A stretch of 5,621 bases of DNA, taken from Pseudomonadales bacterium (GTDB lineage: Bacteria > Pseudomonadota > Gammaproteobacteria > Pseudomonadales > IMCC2047). The number at the start of each line of letters is the position of its first letter. The stretch's first letter is position 1. The notes below the pieces were generated by a model. It was given only the letters and a program-made list of their open reading frames with translations, was not told the DNA's origin and ran no database searches. Shown here piece after piece: positions 1 through 5,621 of the stretch. The stretch is taken from contig JAIPFG010000214.1 of NCBI GenBank assembly GCA_021736745.1, positions 1-5,621 on the forward strand, given 5' to 3'. The position numbers were made by a program, and so were the translations under genes.

Positions 1-16
1 GTTATACTATCGGGTA

Positions 17-2239
17 TTAGGCAATACTCTTTAGAAGCCTTTTTGCTTCTTCTTTCTGTTCTTCGTTACCGTCTTCAACTACCTCATTGAGGATATCCAT
101 GGCCGCATCTTTGTCTGCCATATCAATATAAGCTCGCCCAAGCTCTAACTTAGTTGCCGCTTCATCGGTATCACCAAGAAAATCCATATCGTCCGCAGCT
201 GAATCTAAAGCCTCTTCTGGAGCCTCCGCGTCTTTATCTGAAGCGACCTCATCAAGCGTAAATTCAACACCTTCATCCAAATCAGCAGGCTTATCATTTT
301 CATCGGCGCTAACAGAACCATCGACAGCTATGCCCTCCTCAGCCACTTCCCCTGAATTAGCATCAGCGATCATTGACCTTTCTGCTTTAAGCTCCTCTAA
401 TGTCGCCAACGCTTCATCATCACCAATAGCGAGCAAGTCAGCCTCTTGTTGTGAAAGTTTTGCCACATCGCCTGTCGCCAGGAATATTTCCACCAATTTT
501 AAACGCAAAGAGGGAATAGTCGGGTTTTTATTAACCGCTGGCTGTAAAATTTCCAAGGCCCTTTCATAACGCCCGTAAGCGATATAAATATCTGCCTCCT
601 CCAGTAACTTGCGAATTTCGGTATCTTTTTGCAAATTGGCAACGTCCTTTTCAGTCTGTCTTGGGGATGCCGCCGGCTCAACAGTTTTATCCTCTTCAAG
701 CTCATTTGCTAAATCTTCGGGTAATTGAACATCGTTTTGTCCATTCCCATGAATTGCTTCTTGTAAATCCTGCGGGTATTCCGTTTCTTCGTTTCGTCTT
801 CGGGAAATGGCTCCCAAAATAATAAGGCCGACCAAAACGGCCAGTATCACTAATCCAATATAAATAGGGTTATCTAGTAAAGTCGCTATTATTCCCTGGT
901 CAGGCTTGGAGTTTGCAACATCAGTCTTTTTGCTTTCCACCTTCTCTTCCTGAATAGCCAACTCCTCCGTGGTATTGGGAACTGACAATTCAGAATCACC
1001 TCCACCCGCGACACCAAGAGTTGCGGTCCCATTTTTGCTGTTATTATCAGATGTTTTAGCCTGAAGCAGCGCTAATTGTTGATCCTTCAAAGTCAACAAA
1101 CGCTTTAAGTTTTCAATTTGCCCCTGTAAATCTTCATCAACGGGTGAAGAATTATCAGAAAACCCCTCATCCAAATTATTATTCGAATTAGCAGATAGGG
1201 CTGAGACGCCACCTAATTGAGGAGTAACTTCTGTATTGTCATCTTCTCCCTCCAGAGAAGCCCCCGAGGCATTAGCCGCAAGGTCTTGAGATAATTTTGA
1301 GGTGTCATCCGTCAGTAGTTTTAACTGACCTTGAGATGAATAGTCGGCTGCCGCCTGATCCGCTTCATCAATGACCACATCATCTTCTTGAGTGGCATCA
1401 ATGGTGCGATTACTCCGCCAAGCTTCATTTTGACGCTCAATCTCTTCCTGGACCTCCGTTGATGAGAGCGCGAGAATCTGATCAACATTGGGTATTTTTA
1501 GAACTTGGCCTGCTTTTAACAGGTTAATGTTATTGCGAATAAACGCCTGTGGATTATGTCGCTGTATGGCAAGCATGGTTTGCCGAATAGTGACTTCATC
1601 CCCAGGCCGATTTTCTTTCGCAATACCCCATAGGGTATCGTTCTTTTTGACACGAACTCTGCCCTCTTCGCTTTCACTACGGGTTCGATACGAACTTGTC
1701 GCACTGGGTTTGGCGCTTGCGTAAGTGGGGCGATTAACGTTTTTTTCAGTCTTTTTTTTAGAAGAAGGTGGTGGACTATCAGGTCCGGACGTAGACGCCT
1801 CCGCTTGACTTACCATGCTCGCAGGCGATTCCGAAAAGATCGGCGGATCAAGTAAAACAGTGTACTCTCTAAGAATCCGTCCACTTGGCCAATGCAGTTC
1901 AACCAGAAAGTTAAGGAAGGGCTCTCGGACAATATTATCTGTCGTTAACTTGATATAAGCGTCACCACTTTTGCTCAAACGCACGTCAAATTTCATGCCG
2001 GTGAGAAAAAAGATACGTTCTACGCCAGCACGAGCAAATTCTTCATGACTAGCCAGATTGGGAAGGAGTTCATTCTTGGATAGGTCACCGACATTTAATA
2101 ATTTGATTTCAGCTTCAAGTTTTTGATTGAGTGTCGATTTAAGCGTTAACTCACCCAAACCCACAGCGCTCGCAAATTGACTGCCGAAAGCGCCAACAAA
2201 TACTAACGCTACGGTGAGTTTGCGTATCATAAGAGCCAT
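17..2239 (-). CDS. fimV: FimV-family polar scaffold protein: LysM, single-pass membrane, cytoplasmic TPR protein
   Basis: FimV organises the cell pole and supports type IV pilus/type II secretion assembly in related bacteria, by binding peptidoglycan outside and protein partners through cytoplasmic TPRs. The 740-residue product shows the family layout. A signal-like segment ends with ASA near residue 25. A FimV N-terminal domain follows (about 26-133, with GLGELTLKSTLNQ and REYTVLLDPP). A LysM domain spans about 194-250 (NDTLWGIAKENR...LKAGQVLKIP). Then come a short coiled coil (about 369-396), one membrane helix (about 459-478) followed by SRRRNEE, a TPR-like stretch (about 546-575), a very acidic linker, and the conserved C-terminal FimV/TPR motif (about 684-740, with DFLGDTDEAATKLELGRAYI). 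It is complete, but shorter than the roughly 920-residue P. aeruginosa protein, mainly in the linkers. The start is uncertain between ATG at 2239 and ATG at 2230. Identification is firm; the exact phenotype in this organism is inferred. Confidence 0.95.
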   Translation of the reverse strand: MALMIRKLTVALVFVGAFGSQFASAVGLGELTLKSTLNQKLEAEIKLLNVGDLSKNELLPNLASHEEFARAGVERIFFLTGMKFDVRLSKSGDAYIKLTTDNIVREPFLNFLVELHWPSGRILREYTVLLDPPIFSESPASMVSQAEASTSGPDSPPPSSKKKTEKNVNRPTYASAKPSATSSYRTRSESEEGRVRVKKNDTLWGIAKENRPGDEVTIRQTMLAIQRHNPQAFIRNNINLLKAGQVLKIPNVDQILALSSTEVQEEIERQNEAWRSNRTIDATQEDDVVIDEADQAAADYSSQGQLKLLTDDTSKLSQDLAANASGASLEGEDDNTEVTPQLGGVSALSANSNNNLDEGFSDNSSPVDEDLQGQIENLKRLLTLKDQQLALLQAKTSDNNSKNGTATLGVAGGGDSELSVPNTTEELAIQEEKVESKKTDVANSKPDQGIIATLLDNPIYIGLVILAVLVGLIILGAISRRRNEETEYPQDLQEAIHGNGQNDVQLPEDLANELEEDKTVEPAASPRQTEKDVANLQKDTEIRKLLEEADIYIAYGRYERALEILQPAVNKNPTIPSLRLKLVEIFLATGDVAKLSQQEADLLAIGDDEALATLEELKAERSMIADANSGEVAEEGIAVDGSVSADENDKPADLDEGVEFTLDEVASDKDAEAPEEALDSAADDMDFLGDTDEAATKLELGRAYIDMADKDAAMDILNEVVEDGNEEQKEEAKRLLKSIA

Positions 2240-2251
2240 CCTTTTTTCTCC
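2239..2251 (-). promoter_or_regulatory. Two possible ribosome binding sites for fimV
   Basis: Read on the minus strand, GGAG at 2251-2248 lies 8 nt before the ATG at 2239. AAGGA at 2243-2239 lies 8 nt before a second in-frame ATG at 2230. Both spacings are good, so the sequence alone does not decide the start. The second start gives MIRKLTVALVF, a more typical signal peptide beginning and closer to the N-terminus of known FimV proteins. The first adds only MAL in front. Confidence 0.55.
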
Positions 2252-2369
2252 GTTATTGAGCTTTCTTAACTACCAAGCCAGCCCTGACCAGGATAATCCC
2301 TGATAATAATCGTTTAATTCTAGTTAATGGAAAGCTTAGTCTAATCTAAACAGAGTTCCAATAATTCGC
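2240..2369. other. asd-fimV intergenic region; probable fimV promoter area
   Basis: This 130-bp gap is A+T-rich and holds no gene. I see no strong terminator after asd. The best inverted repeats are short: TTAG/CTAA around 2335-2350, and CAGG/CCTG around 2289-2302, neither followed by a T run on the minus strand. A -10-like TATTAT (minus strand, 2308-2303) has no good -35 partner; the nearest, TTTCCA, sits 19 nt away. fimV may therefore be reached by read-through from asd, by a weak promoter here, or by both. Confidence 0.4.
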
Positions 2370-3392
2370 TTATAATTTATCGGCGATTAACATTTCAGCA
2401 ATTTGAACGCTATTGAGTGCTGCGCCTTTACGGACATTATCTGCAACAACCCAGAGATTTAGTCCCCTCGGATGTGAAATATCTTCACGAATACGGCCCA
2501 CAAAAACAGGGTCCTTTCCGGCGGATTCTGTCACAGCCGTTGGATACCCGCCATCAACCCGGTCATCCATAATTTTTACACCGGGTGCTTTTTTCAACAG
2601 CGCGCGCACCTGCTCAACAGAAATTTTATCCTTAGTTTCAATATGTACTGCTTCAGAGTGCCCATAAAATACGGGAATGCGTACACAGGTTGGATTAACG
2701 ACTATTGATTCATCATCAAATATTTTTTTCGTTTCCCACACCATTTTCATCTCTTCCTTGGTGTAACCGTTTTCCATAAAGACATCGATTTGCGGCAGAG
2801 CATTGAATGCTATCTGTTTGGGATAAACGTTACAGTCCGCCGACTGCCCATTCAGGAGCTTAGCTGTCTGAGTGGCCAGCTCTTCGATCGCTTCTTTGCC
2901 CGTACCAGAAACCGCTTGATAGGTGGCCACATTGATCCGCTCAATACCGACTGCATCGTATATGGGCTTAAGTGCAACCAACATTTGAATCGTAGAGCAA
3001 TTGGGGTTGGCAATAATATTTCTATTGGTATATTGATCCAGCGCGCCCGGGTTCACTTCAGGCACAATTAGAGGAATATCCTCGTCATAGCGAAAATGCG
3101 AGGTGTTATCAATGACAATACACCCAGCGGCAGCGGCTTTAGGCGCAAACTCTTCAGACAGGCTCCCTCCAGCCGAAAAAAGTCCAATCTTGACTTTTTT
3201 GAAATCGAAATCAGCCAAATCTTCAATCAAATATGCCTTTCCTTTGAAGACAAGCGTTTTCCCCGCAGAACGACTACTTGCCAACGGGTATAATTTCCCT
3301 ACCGGAAAATTCCGTTGCTCTAGTATTTCAATCATTGTCTCGCCGACAGCGCCAGTTGCGCCCACGACTGCTACATCATAAAGTTTCGTCAT
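2370..3392 (-). CDS. asd: Aspartate-semialdehyde dehydrogenase
   Basis: This cytoplasmic enzyme reduces aspartyl-4-phosphate to aspartate semialdehyde with NADPH. The product is the branch point to diaminopimelate/lysine, threonine and methionine, so the gene is normally essential for cell-wall synthesis. The 340-residue product is full length. It shows the N-terminal NADP-binding GATGAVG (residues 11-17) and an SSRSAGK segment (39-45). The catalytic cysteine is in NPNCSTIQM (C132), with Q159 in YQAVSGTGKEA. The substrate-binding arginine and the active-site histidine appear as R238 and H245 in VRIPVFYGHSEA, with the 7-residue spacing known for the family. The C-terminal NLWVVADNVRKGAALN is also present. 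The sequence resembles the shorter Pseudomonas/Vibrio Asd2 type rather than the 367-residue E. coli form. The ATG at 3392 is secure on the 5' side because an in-frame TAG lies two codons upstream. Its ribosome binding site is weak: AGGT about 11 nt before the ATG. It lies between the leu operon terminator and fimV. Confidence 0.97.
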   Translation of the reverse strand: MTKLYDVAVVGATGAVGETMIEILEQRNFPVGKLYPLASSRSAGKTLVFKGKAYLIEDLADFDFKKVKIGLFSAGGSLSEEFAPKAAAAGCIVIDNTSHFRYDEDIPLIVPEVNPGALDQYTNRNIIANPNCSTIQMLVALKPIYDAVGIERINVATYQAVSGTGKEAIEELATQTAKLLNGQSADCNVYPKQIAFNALPQIDVFMENGYTKEEMKMVWETKKIFDDESIVVNPTCVRIPVFYGHSEAVHIETKDKISVEQVRALLKKAPGVKIMDDRVDGGYPTAVTESAGKDPVFVGRIREDISHPRGLNLWVVADNVRKGAALNSVQIAEMLIADKL

Positions 3393-3476
3393 CGTCTAAA
3401 TATACCTGTATAAATTTTTAATCATTGATAAAGATATCTTGTCTATTTGCAATAATTCAGTCCAATCACCCCAAAA

Positions 3477-3496
3477 AATAGAGTCTATTCAAATAG
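3477..3496. repeat. Overlapping small inverted repeats in the asd leader
   Basis: AATAGA-G-TCTATT (3477-3489) is a perfect inverted repeat with 6-bp arms. It overlaps a second one, CTATT-CA-AATAG (3485-3496). The heptamer GTCTATT also recurs at 3451-3457 and 3483-3489. These lie 60-105 bp upstream of the asd ATG and could be an operator. The region is A+T-rich and the arms are short, so chance is quite possible. Confidence 0.3.
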
Positions 3497-3618
3497 TTTT
3501 ACTACTTTTCGGCTTCGCCTGAACAGCCTACCGTCCTTTGTCGGGATATAAAACAAATCCTTTGCATTTATTTTAAAAATTACGGCAATTTCTATCGTTG
3601 GATAAAATGATTTCAATA

Positions 3619-3648
3619 CAAAAACCGGGCAGCAAATAACGCGCCCGG
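3619..3648 (-). terminator. Rho-independent terminator of the leucine operon
   Basis: On the minus strand CCGGGC (3648-3643) pairs with GCCCGG (3630-3625), and two further G-C pairs can form if one T is bulged. The stem is followed at once by TTTTTG (3624-3619). It begins 68 nt after the leuB stop codon. The G+C-rich stem stands out sharply from the A+T-rich surroundings, which supports a real terminator separating leuCDB from asd. On the plus strand the stem is not followed by a T run, so it acts in one direction only. Confidence 0.8.
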
Positions 3649-3716
3649 GCCCTGTGATATATCAGGCTAATTTTAGAGCAAACCGATAACAACAATAAAC
3701 AGTTTAGAAAAAACTT

Positions 3717-4793
3717 TTACTGTAGCGAACTAACGACCGCACTCCCCATTTCTTCCGTACTGACTGTTTTTTGTGCATCGCCAACGATATCGGCTGTTCG
3801 ATAACCTTGATCCAAGACACTATTCACCGCCTGCTCAATGGCAGAAGCCACGTCTTCACGATTGAAGGTATATCGGTACATCATCGCAACGGATAAAATC
3901 GTGGCTAGCGGATTAGCAATACCCTTGCCCGCAATATCCGGAGCAGTACCATGAATAGGCTCATACATTCCTTTATTGTCACTGTTCAGGGAGGCAGAAG
4001 GTAACATTCCAATTGATCCGGTTAACATAGCGGCCGCATCCGAAAGAATATCGCCAAACATATTACCCGTCAGTATTACATCAAATTGTTTCGGTGCACG
4101 TATCAATTGCATAGCGGCATTGTCGACATACATATGGGTTAATTCGACATCGGGATATTGCGTTGCAATATCGGAAACAACCTCGCGCCAAAGTACCGTT
4201 ACTTCCAATACATTAGACTTGTCTACAGAGCATAAACGTCGACCACGCTTTTGCGCAGCCTGAAAAGCGATGTGAGCAATGCGACTTATTTCGCTTTCAG
4301 AATACACATAAGTATTGAAACCTTCACGTTCGCCGTTATCTAAGGTGCGAATACCTCGAGGCTCACCAAAATATATACCTCCCGTTAACTCCCGGACAAT
4401 CAGAATATCCAAGTCAGACACCAGCGCTGGCTTCAACGAGCTGGCTTCAGCCAATTGCGGATAGAGTCGAGCCGGACGAAAATTCGCAAATAAATCAAGT
4501 CCTGAGCGCAAACCCAATAGGCCTTTTTCCGGCCTCAGCGAACCATCGACTCCAGACCATTTTGGGCCACCCACGGCACCGAGTATAATCGCATCGACCT
4601 CAGTCGCTTTTTTCATGGTGGCATCAGGTAATGGACTCCCCAAGGCATCAAAAGCAGCCCCCCCAATTAATTCTTCGTGTAGTTCGATGTCCAGACCGAA
4701 TTTATGCTGAACTGCCGTCAGAACTTTGATCGCTTCATTAACGATTTCAGGGCCTATTCCATCGCCCTTAAGTACCAATATTTTTTGAGACAT
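3717..4793 (-). CDS. leuB: 3-isopropylmalate dehydrogenase
   Basis: LeuB is a cytoplasmic, metal-dependent enzyme that oxidises and decarboxylates (2R,3S)-3-isopropylmalate with NAD+, giving 4-methyl-2-oxopentanoate, the direct precursor of leucine. From the ATG at 4793 it has 358 residues, the usual length. Family signatures are GDGIGPEIV (10-18), GGPKWSG (75-81), and the substrate arginines R96, R106 and R134. Y141 lies in GGIYFGEPRG and the catalytic lysine K192 in VDKSNVLEV. The metal-binding aspartates are D224, D248 and D252 (GDILSDAA). The NAD-binding loop is HGTAPDIAGKGIANP (281-295), with D286 marking NAD rather than NADP preference. A longer reading frame opens at a TTG five codons upstream (4808), but that codon precedes the ribosome binding site, so I reject it. 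The gene lies 38 nt after leuD and ends the operon. Confidence 0.97.
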   Translation of the reverse strand: MSQKILVLKGDGIGPEIVNEAIKVLTAVQHKFGLDIELHEELIGGAAFDALGSPLPDATMKKATEVDAIILGAVGGPKWSGVDGSLRPEKGLLGLRSGLDLFANFRPARLYPQLAEASSLKPALVSDLDILIVRELTGGIYFGEPRGIRTLDNGEREGFNTYVYSESEISRIAHIAFQAAQKRGRRLCSVDKSNVLEVTVLWREVVSDIATQYPDVELTHMYVDNAAMQLIRAPKQFDVILTGNMFGDILSDAAAMLTGSIGMLPSASLNSDNKGMYEPIHGTAPDIAGKGIANPLATILSVAMMYRYTFNREDVASAIEQAVNSVLDQGYRTADIVGDAQKTVSTEEMGSAVVSSLQ

Positions 4794-4796
4794 ATT

Positions 4797-4802
4797 CTTT
4801 CC
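4797..4802 (-). promoter_or_regulatory. leuB ribosome binding site, decides the start
   Basis: GGAAAG (minus strand, 4802-4797) lies 3 nt from its last base, and 6 nt from the end of its GGA core, before the ATG at 4793. It falls inside the extension that a TTG start at 4808 would require, so it supports the ATG. The resulting N-terminus, MSQKILVLKGDGIGPEI, matches the family. Confidence 0.7.
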
Positions 4803-4823
4803 AATCAAACAGTTATAAAGTTA

Positions 4824-4837
4824 AATTAAATTTAATT
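4824..4837. repeat. 14-bp A/T-only palindrome over the leuD stop codon
   Basis: AATTAAATTTAATT is perfectly self-complementary and covers the TAA stop of leuD (4834-4832). It contains no G or C and has no loop, so it would make only a weak RNA structure. It may simply reflect low-complexity sequence. Confidence 0.35.
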
Positions 4838-5473
4838 ATTGAATAGCCAAGGATAAGTTTTTTGACGTTCCAACTCATAAGCCTTTATCGTATCCGCATC
4901 TTCCAAGGTCAGGCCAATATCGTCGAGACCGTTCATTAGACAGTGCTTACGAAAAGCATCGATCTCAAAAAAATAAGATACTTTCCCTGGCGTGGTTACA
5001 CATTGCTTTTCAAGATCAATATGTAACCGATAGCCTTCCTGAGTCTCCACTTCATTTTGAAGAGATTCAATAATATCTTTATTTAAAACAATGAGTAAAA
5101 GCCCATTCTTAAAGCTATTGTTGTAAAATATATCAGCAAAACTTGGGGCTATCACACTACGAATGCCATATTCCAAAATCGCCCATGGCGCATGTTCTCG
5201 GCTGGAACCACAACCAAAATTATCTTGCGCCAGCAAAATGCTGGCACCTTGATAGCGCGGTTGATTTAAGACAAACTCCCGATTCACTGGCCTTTTACTG
5301 CAGTCCTGTCCGGGATACCCCTCATCCAGATACCGCCACTCATCAAACAAATTAACACCGAAGCCGGTTCGTTTTATTGATTTCAAAAACTGCTTCGGAA
5401 TAATCTGGTCGGTATCCACATTCGCTCGATTGATAGGTACGACTAGACCTTCATGTTGAATAAATTTATCCAT
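4832..5473 (-). CDS. leuD: 3-isopropylmalate dehydratase, small subunit
   Basis: LeuD pairs with LeuC to form isopropylmalate isomerase, which converts 2-isopropylmalate to 3-isopropylmalate by dehydration and rehydration. LeuC carries the [4Fe-4S] cluster; LeuD supplies the swivel domain that completes the substrate pocket. The 213-residue product is full length for the proteobacterial type. It shows NVDTDQIIPKQFL (18-30), the hallmark substrate loop GCGSSREHAPWA (87-98), IAPSFADIFYNNSFKNGLL (108-126) and FRKHCLMNGLDDIGLTL (174-190). The segment around residues 51-66 (GYPGQDCSKRPVNREF) is longer than in E. coli and resembles Pseudomonas LeuD. The start is an ATG with AAGAGA centred about 8 nt upstream and an in-frame TAA 18 nt upstream. 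It follows leuC by 64 nt and precedes leuB by 38 nt, consistent with cotranscription. Confidence 0.97.
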   Translation of the reverse strand: MDKFIQHEGLVVPINRANVDTDQIIPKQFLKSIKRTGFGVNLFDEWRYLDEGYPGQDCSKRPVNREFVLNQPRYQGASILLAQDNFGCGSSREHAPWAILEYGIRSVIAPSFADIFYNNSFKNGLLLIVLNKDIIESLQNEVETQEGYRLHIDLEKQCVTTPGKVSYFFEIDAFRKHCLMNGLDDIGLTLEDADTIKAYELERQKTYPWLFNN

Positions 5474-5537
5474 ATTGATCTCTTTTGATTAACAACAAGT
5501 GACTAATATATAAACCCTACTAACACTAAGATTTTGA

Positions 5538-5621
5538 TTAGGAAACATCGACAAAATGTCCTGCTATGGCAGCCGCGGCCGCCATAGCAGGACTGACCAG
5601 ATGCGTTCGGCCACCCATACC
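5538..5621 (-). CDS. leuC: 3-isopropylmalate dehydratase, large subunit (3' end only, cut by the window edge)
   Basis: Only the last 27 codons and the TAA stop (5540-5538) are inside the window. The translation ends GGRTHLVSPAMAAAAAIAGH-FVDVS, which is the characteristic C-terminus of LeuC; the family consensus is THLVSPAMAAAAA followed by GHF. LeuC is the [4Fe-4S] catalytic subunit of isopropylmalate isomerase and works as a heterodimer with LeuD. The truncation is a property of the window, not evidence of a broken gene. Any leucine leader or operon promoter would lie upstream of leuC, outside the window. Confidence 0.95.
   Translation of the reverse strand, partial: GMGGRTHLVSPAMAAAAAIAGHFVDVS
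5558..5593. repeat. Near-perfect 36-nt palindrome inside the 3' end of leuC
   Basis: GTCCTGCTATGGC (5558-5570) and GCCATAGCAGGAC (5581-5593) are exact reverse complements, giving 13-bp arms. The 10 nt between them is one mismatched pair (A5571/C5580) around the palindrome GCCGCGGC (5572-5579). In the leuC mRNA this would fold into a very stable hairpin, followed by ATTTTG and, 17 nt beyond its base, by the stop codon. It codes for the conserved PAMAAAAAIAG segment, so part of the symmetry comes from the protein sequence. Confidence 0.85.

Larger units (their letters stand above)
3393..3716. other. leuB-asd intergenic region: terminator plus A+T-rich asd leader
   Basis: This 324-bp stretch has no supported gene. 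Nearest leuB it holds the Rho-independent terminator annotated separately, preceded by a small palindrome TGATATATCA (3655-3664). The rest must contain the asd promoter if the terminator is efficient. The best candidate I see is minus-strand TTGAAA (3616-3611), a 16-nt spacer, then TAGAAA (3594-3589). It is a modest match just after the terminator T run and would leave a leader of roughly 190 nt. The leader holds a small hairpin (3508-3523, GGC/GCC stem extended by TTC/GAA), the inverted repeats at 3477-3496 and a palindrome AAGATATCTT (3431-3440). I recognise no riboswitch or leader peptide. Confidence 0.5.

Noticed and set aside
330..569. Plus-strand open frame opposite fimV, and similar antisense frames at 1488-1724, 2413-2667, 2790-3071, 3096-3381, 3976-4263 and 5143-5355
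   Set aside because: Each lies fully inside a confidently identified minus-strand gene, has no family resemblance I can recognise, and is expected from codon bias of the true gene.
499..705. Minus-strand frames at 499-705 and 1516-1704 inside fimV
   Set aside because: They are out-of-frame shadows of fimV with no independent ribosome binding site or recognisable domain.
2289..2302. CAGG/CCTG inverted repeat after asd as an asd terminator
   Set aside because: The stem is only four or five pairs and is not followed by a T run on the minus strand.
3502..3567. A 21-codon open frame on the minus strand in the asd leader, as a possible leader peptide
   Set aside because: It has no Shine-Dalgarno sequence before its ATG (the upstream sequence is only A/T), and its residues are not enriched in lysine, threonine or methionine as an attenuator for this pathway would be.
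3393..3618. A lysine riboswitch upstream of asd
   Set aside because: The leader is A+T-rich with only short stems. I cannot trace the multi-helix core of that riboswitch, and no terminator or sequestering helix sits before the asd start.
4824..4837. The A/T palindrome at the leuD stop as a terminator
   Set aside because: It has no G-C pairs and no loop, so it cannot form a stable termination stem; leuB follows within 38 nt and appears cotranscribed.
5483..5540. Direct repeat TTTTGATTA (5483-5491 and 5532-5540) flanking the leuC-leuD gap, as a trace of an insertion
   Set aside because: Nine A/T-rich bases recurring within 60 bp is easily chance, one copy is part of the leuC stop region, and the sequence between them has no mobile-element features.

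Overview
The window is an ordinary chromosomal stretch of a gammaproteobacterium, and every real gene lies on the minus strand. In the direction of transcription (high to low coordinates) the order is leuC (3' end only), leuD, leuB, asd, fimV. This matches the conserved leuCDB-asd-fimV neighbourhood of Pseudomonas, Cellvibrio/Saccharophagus-type bacteria and related groups. The moderate G+C (mid-40s by eye), the Pseudomonas-like LeuD and Asd sequences, and the absence of the extra genes found here in Pseudomonas suggest a marine Cellvibrionales- or Alteromonadales-like organism. That placement is inference, not proof.

Region by region: 5538-5621 is the last 27 codons of leuC and carries a strong near-perfect 36-nt palindrome inside the coding sequence. 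leuD (4832-5473) and leuB (3717-4793) follow with 64-nt and 38-nt gaps, as expected of one leucine operon. A convincing Rho-independent terminator at 3619-3648 ends that operon. The 324-bp gap from leuB to asd (3393-3716) contains this terminator and then the A+T-rich leader of asd, which has several small inverted repeats but no recognised riboswitch. asd (2370-3392) is followed after 130 bp by fimV (17-2239), which is complete. Its stop codon lies 16 bp from the window edge, and truA is the usual next gene beyond it.

Functionally, LeuC and LeuD form isopropylmalate isomerase and LeuB is 3-isopropylmalate dehydrogenase, giving consecutive steps of leucine biosynthesis. Asd makes aspartate semialdehyde, the branch point to lysine/diaminopimelate, threonine and methionine. 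FimV is an inner-membrane, peptidoglycan-binding scaffold for polar organisation and type IV pilus/type II secretion function. Nothing metabolic links FimV to the amino-acid genes; the neighbourhood is simply conserved.

I found no mobile element, CRISPR array, tRNA, rRNA or defence gene, and no candidate for a new biological system. The most notable signal is the leuC-internal palindrome. Corrected start codons (leuB) and a genuinely ambiguous start (fimV) are the main annotation points.
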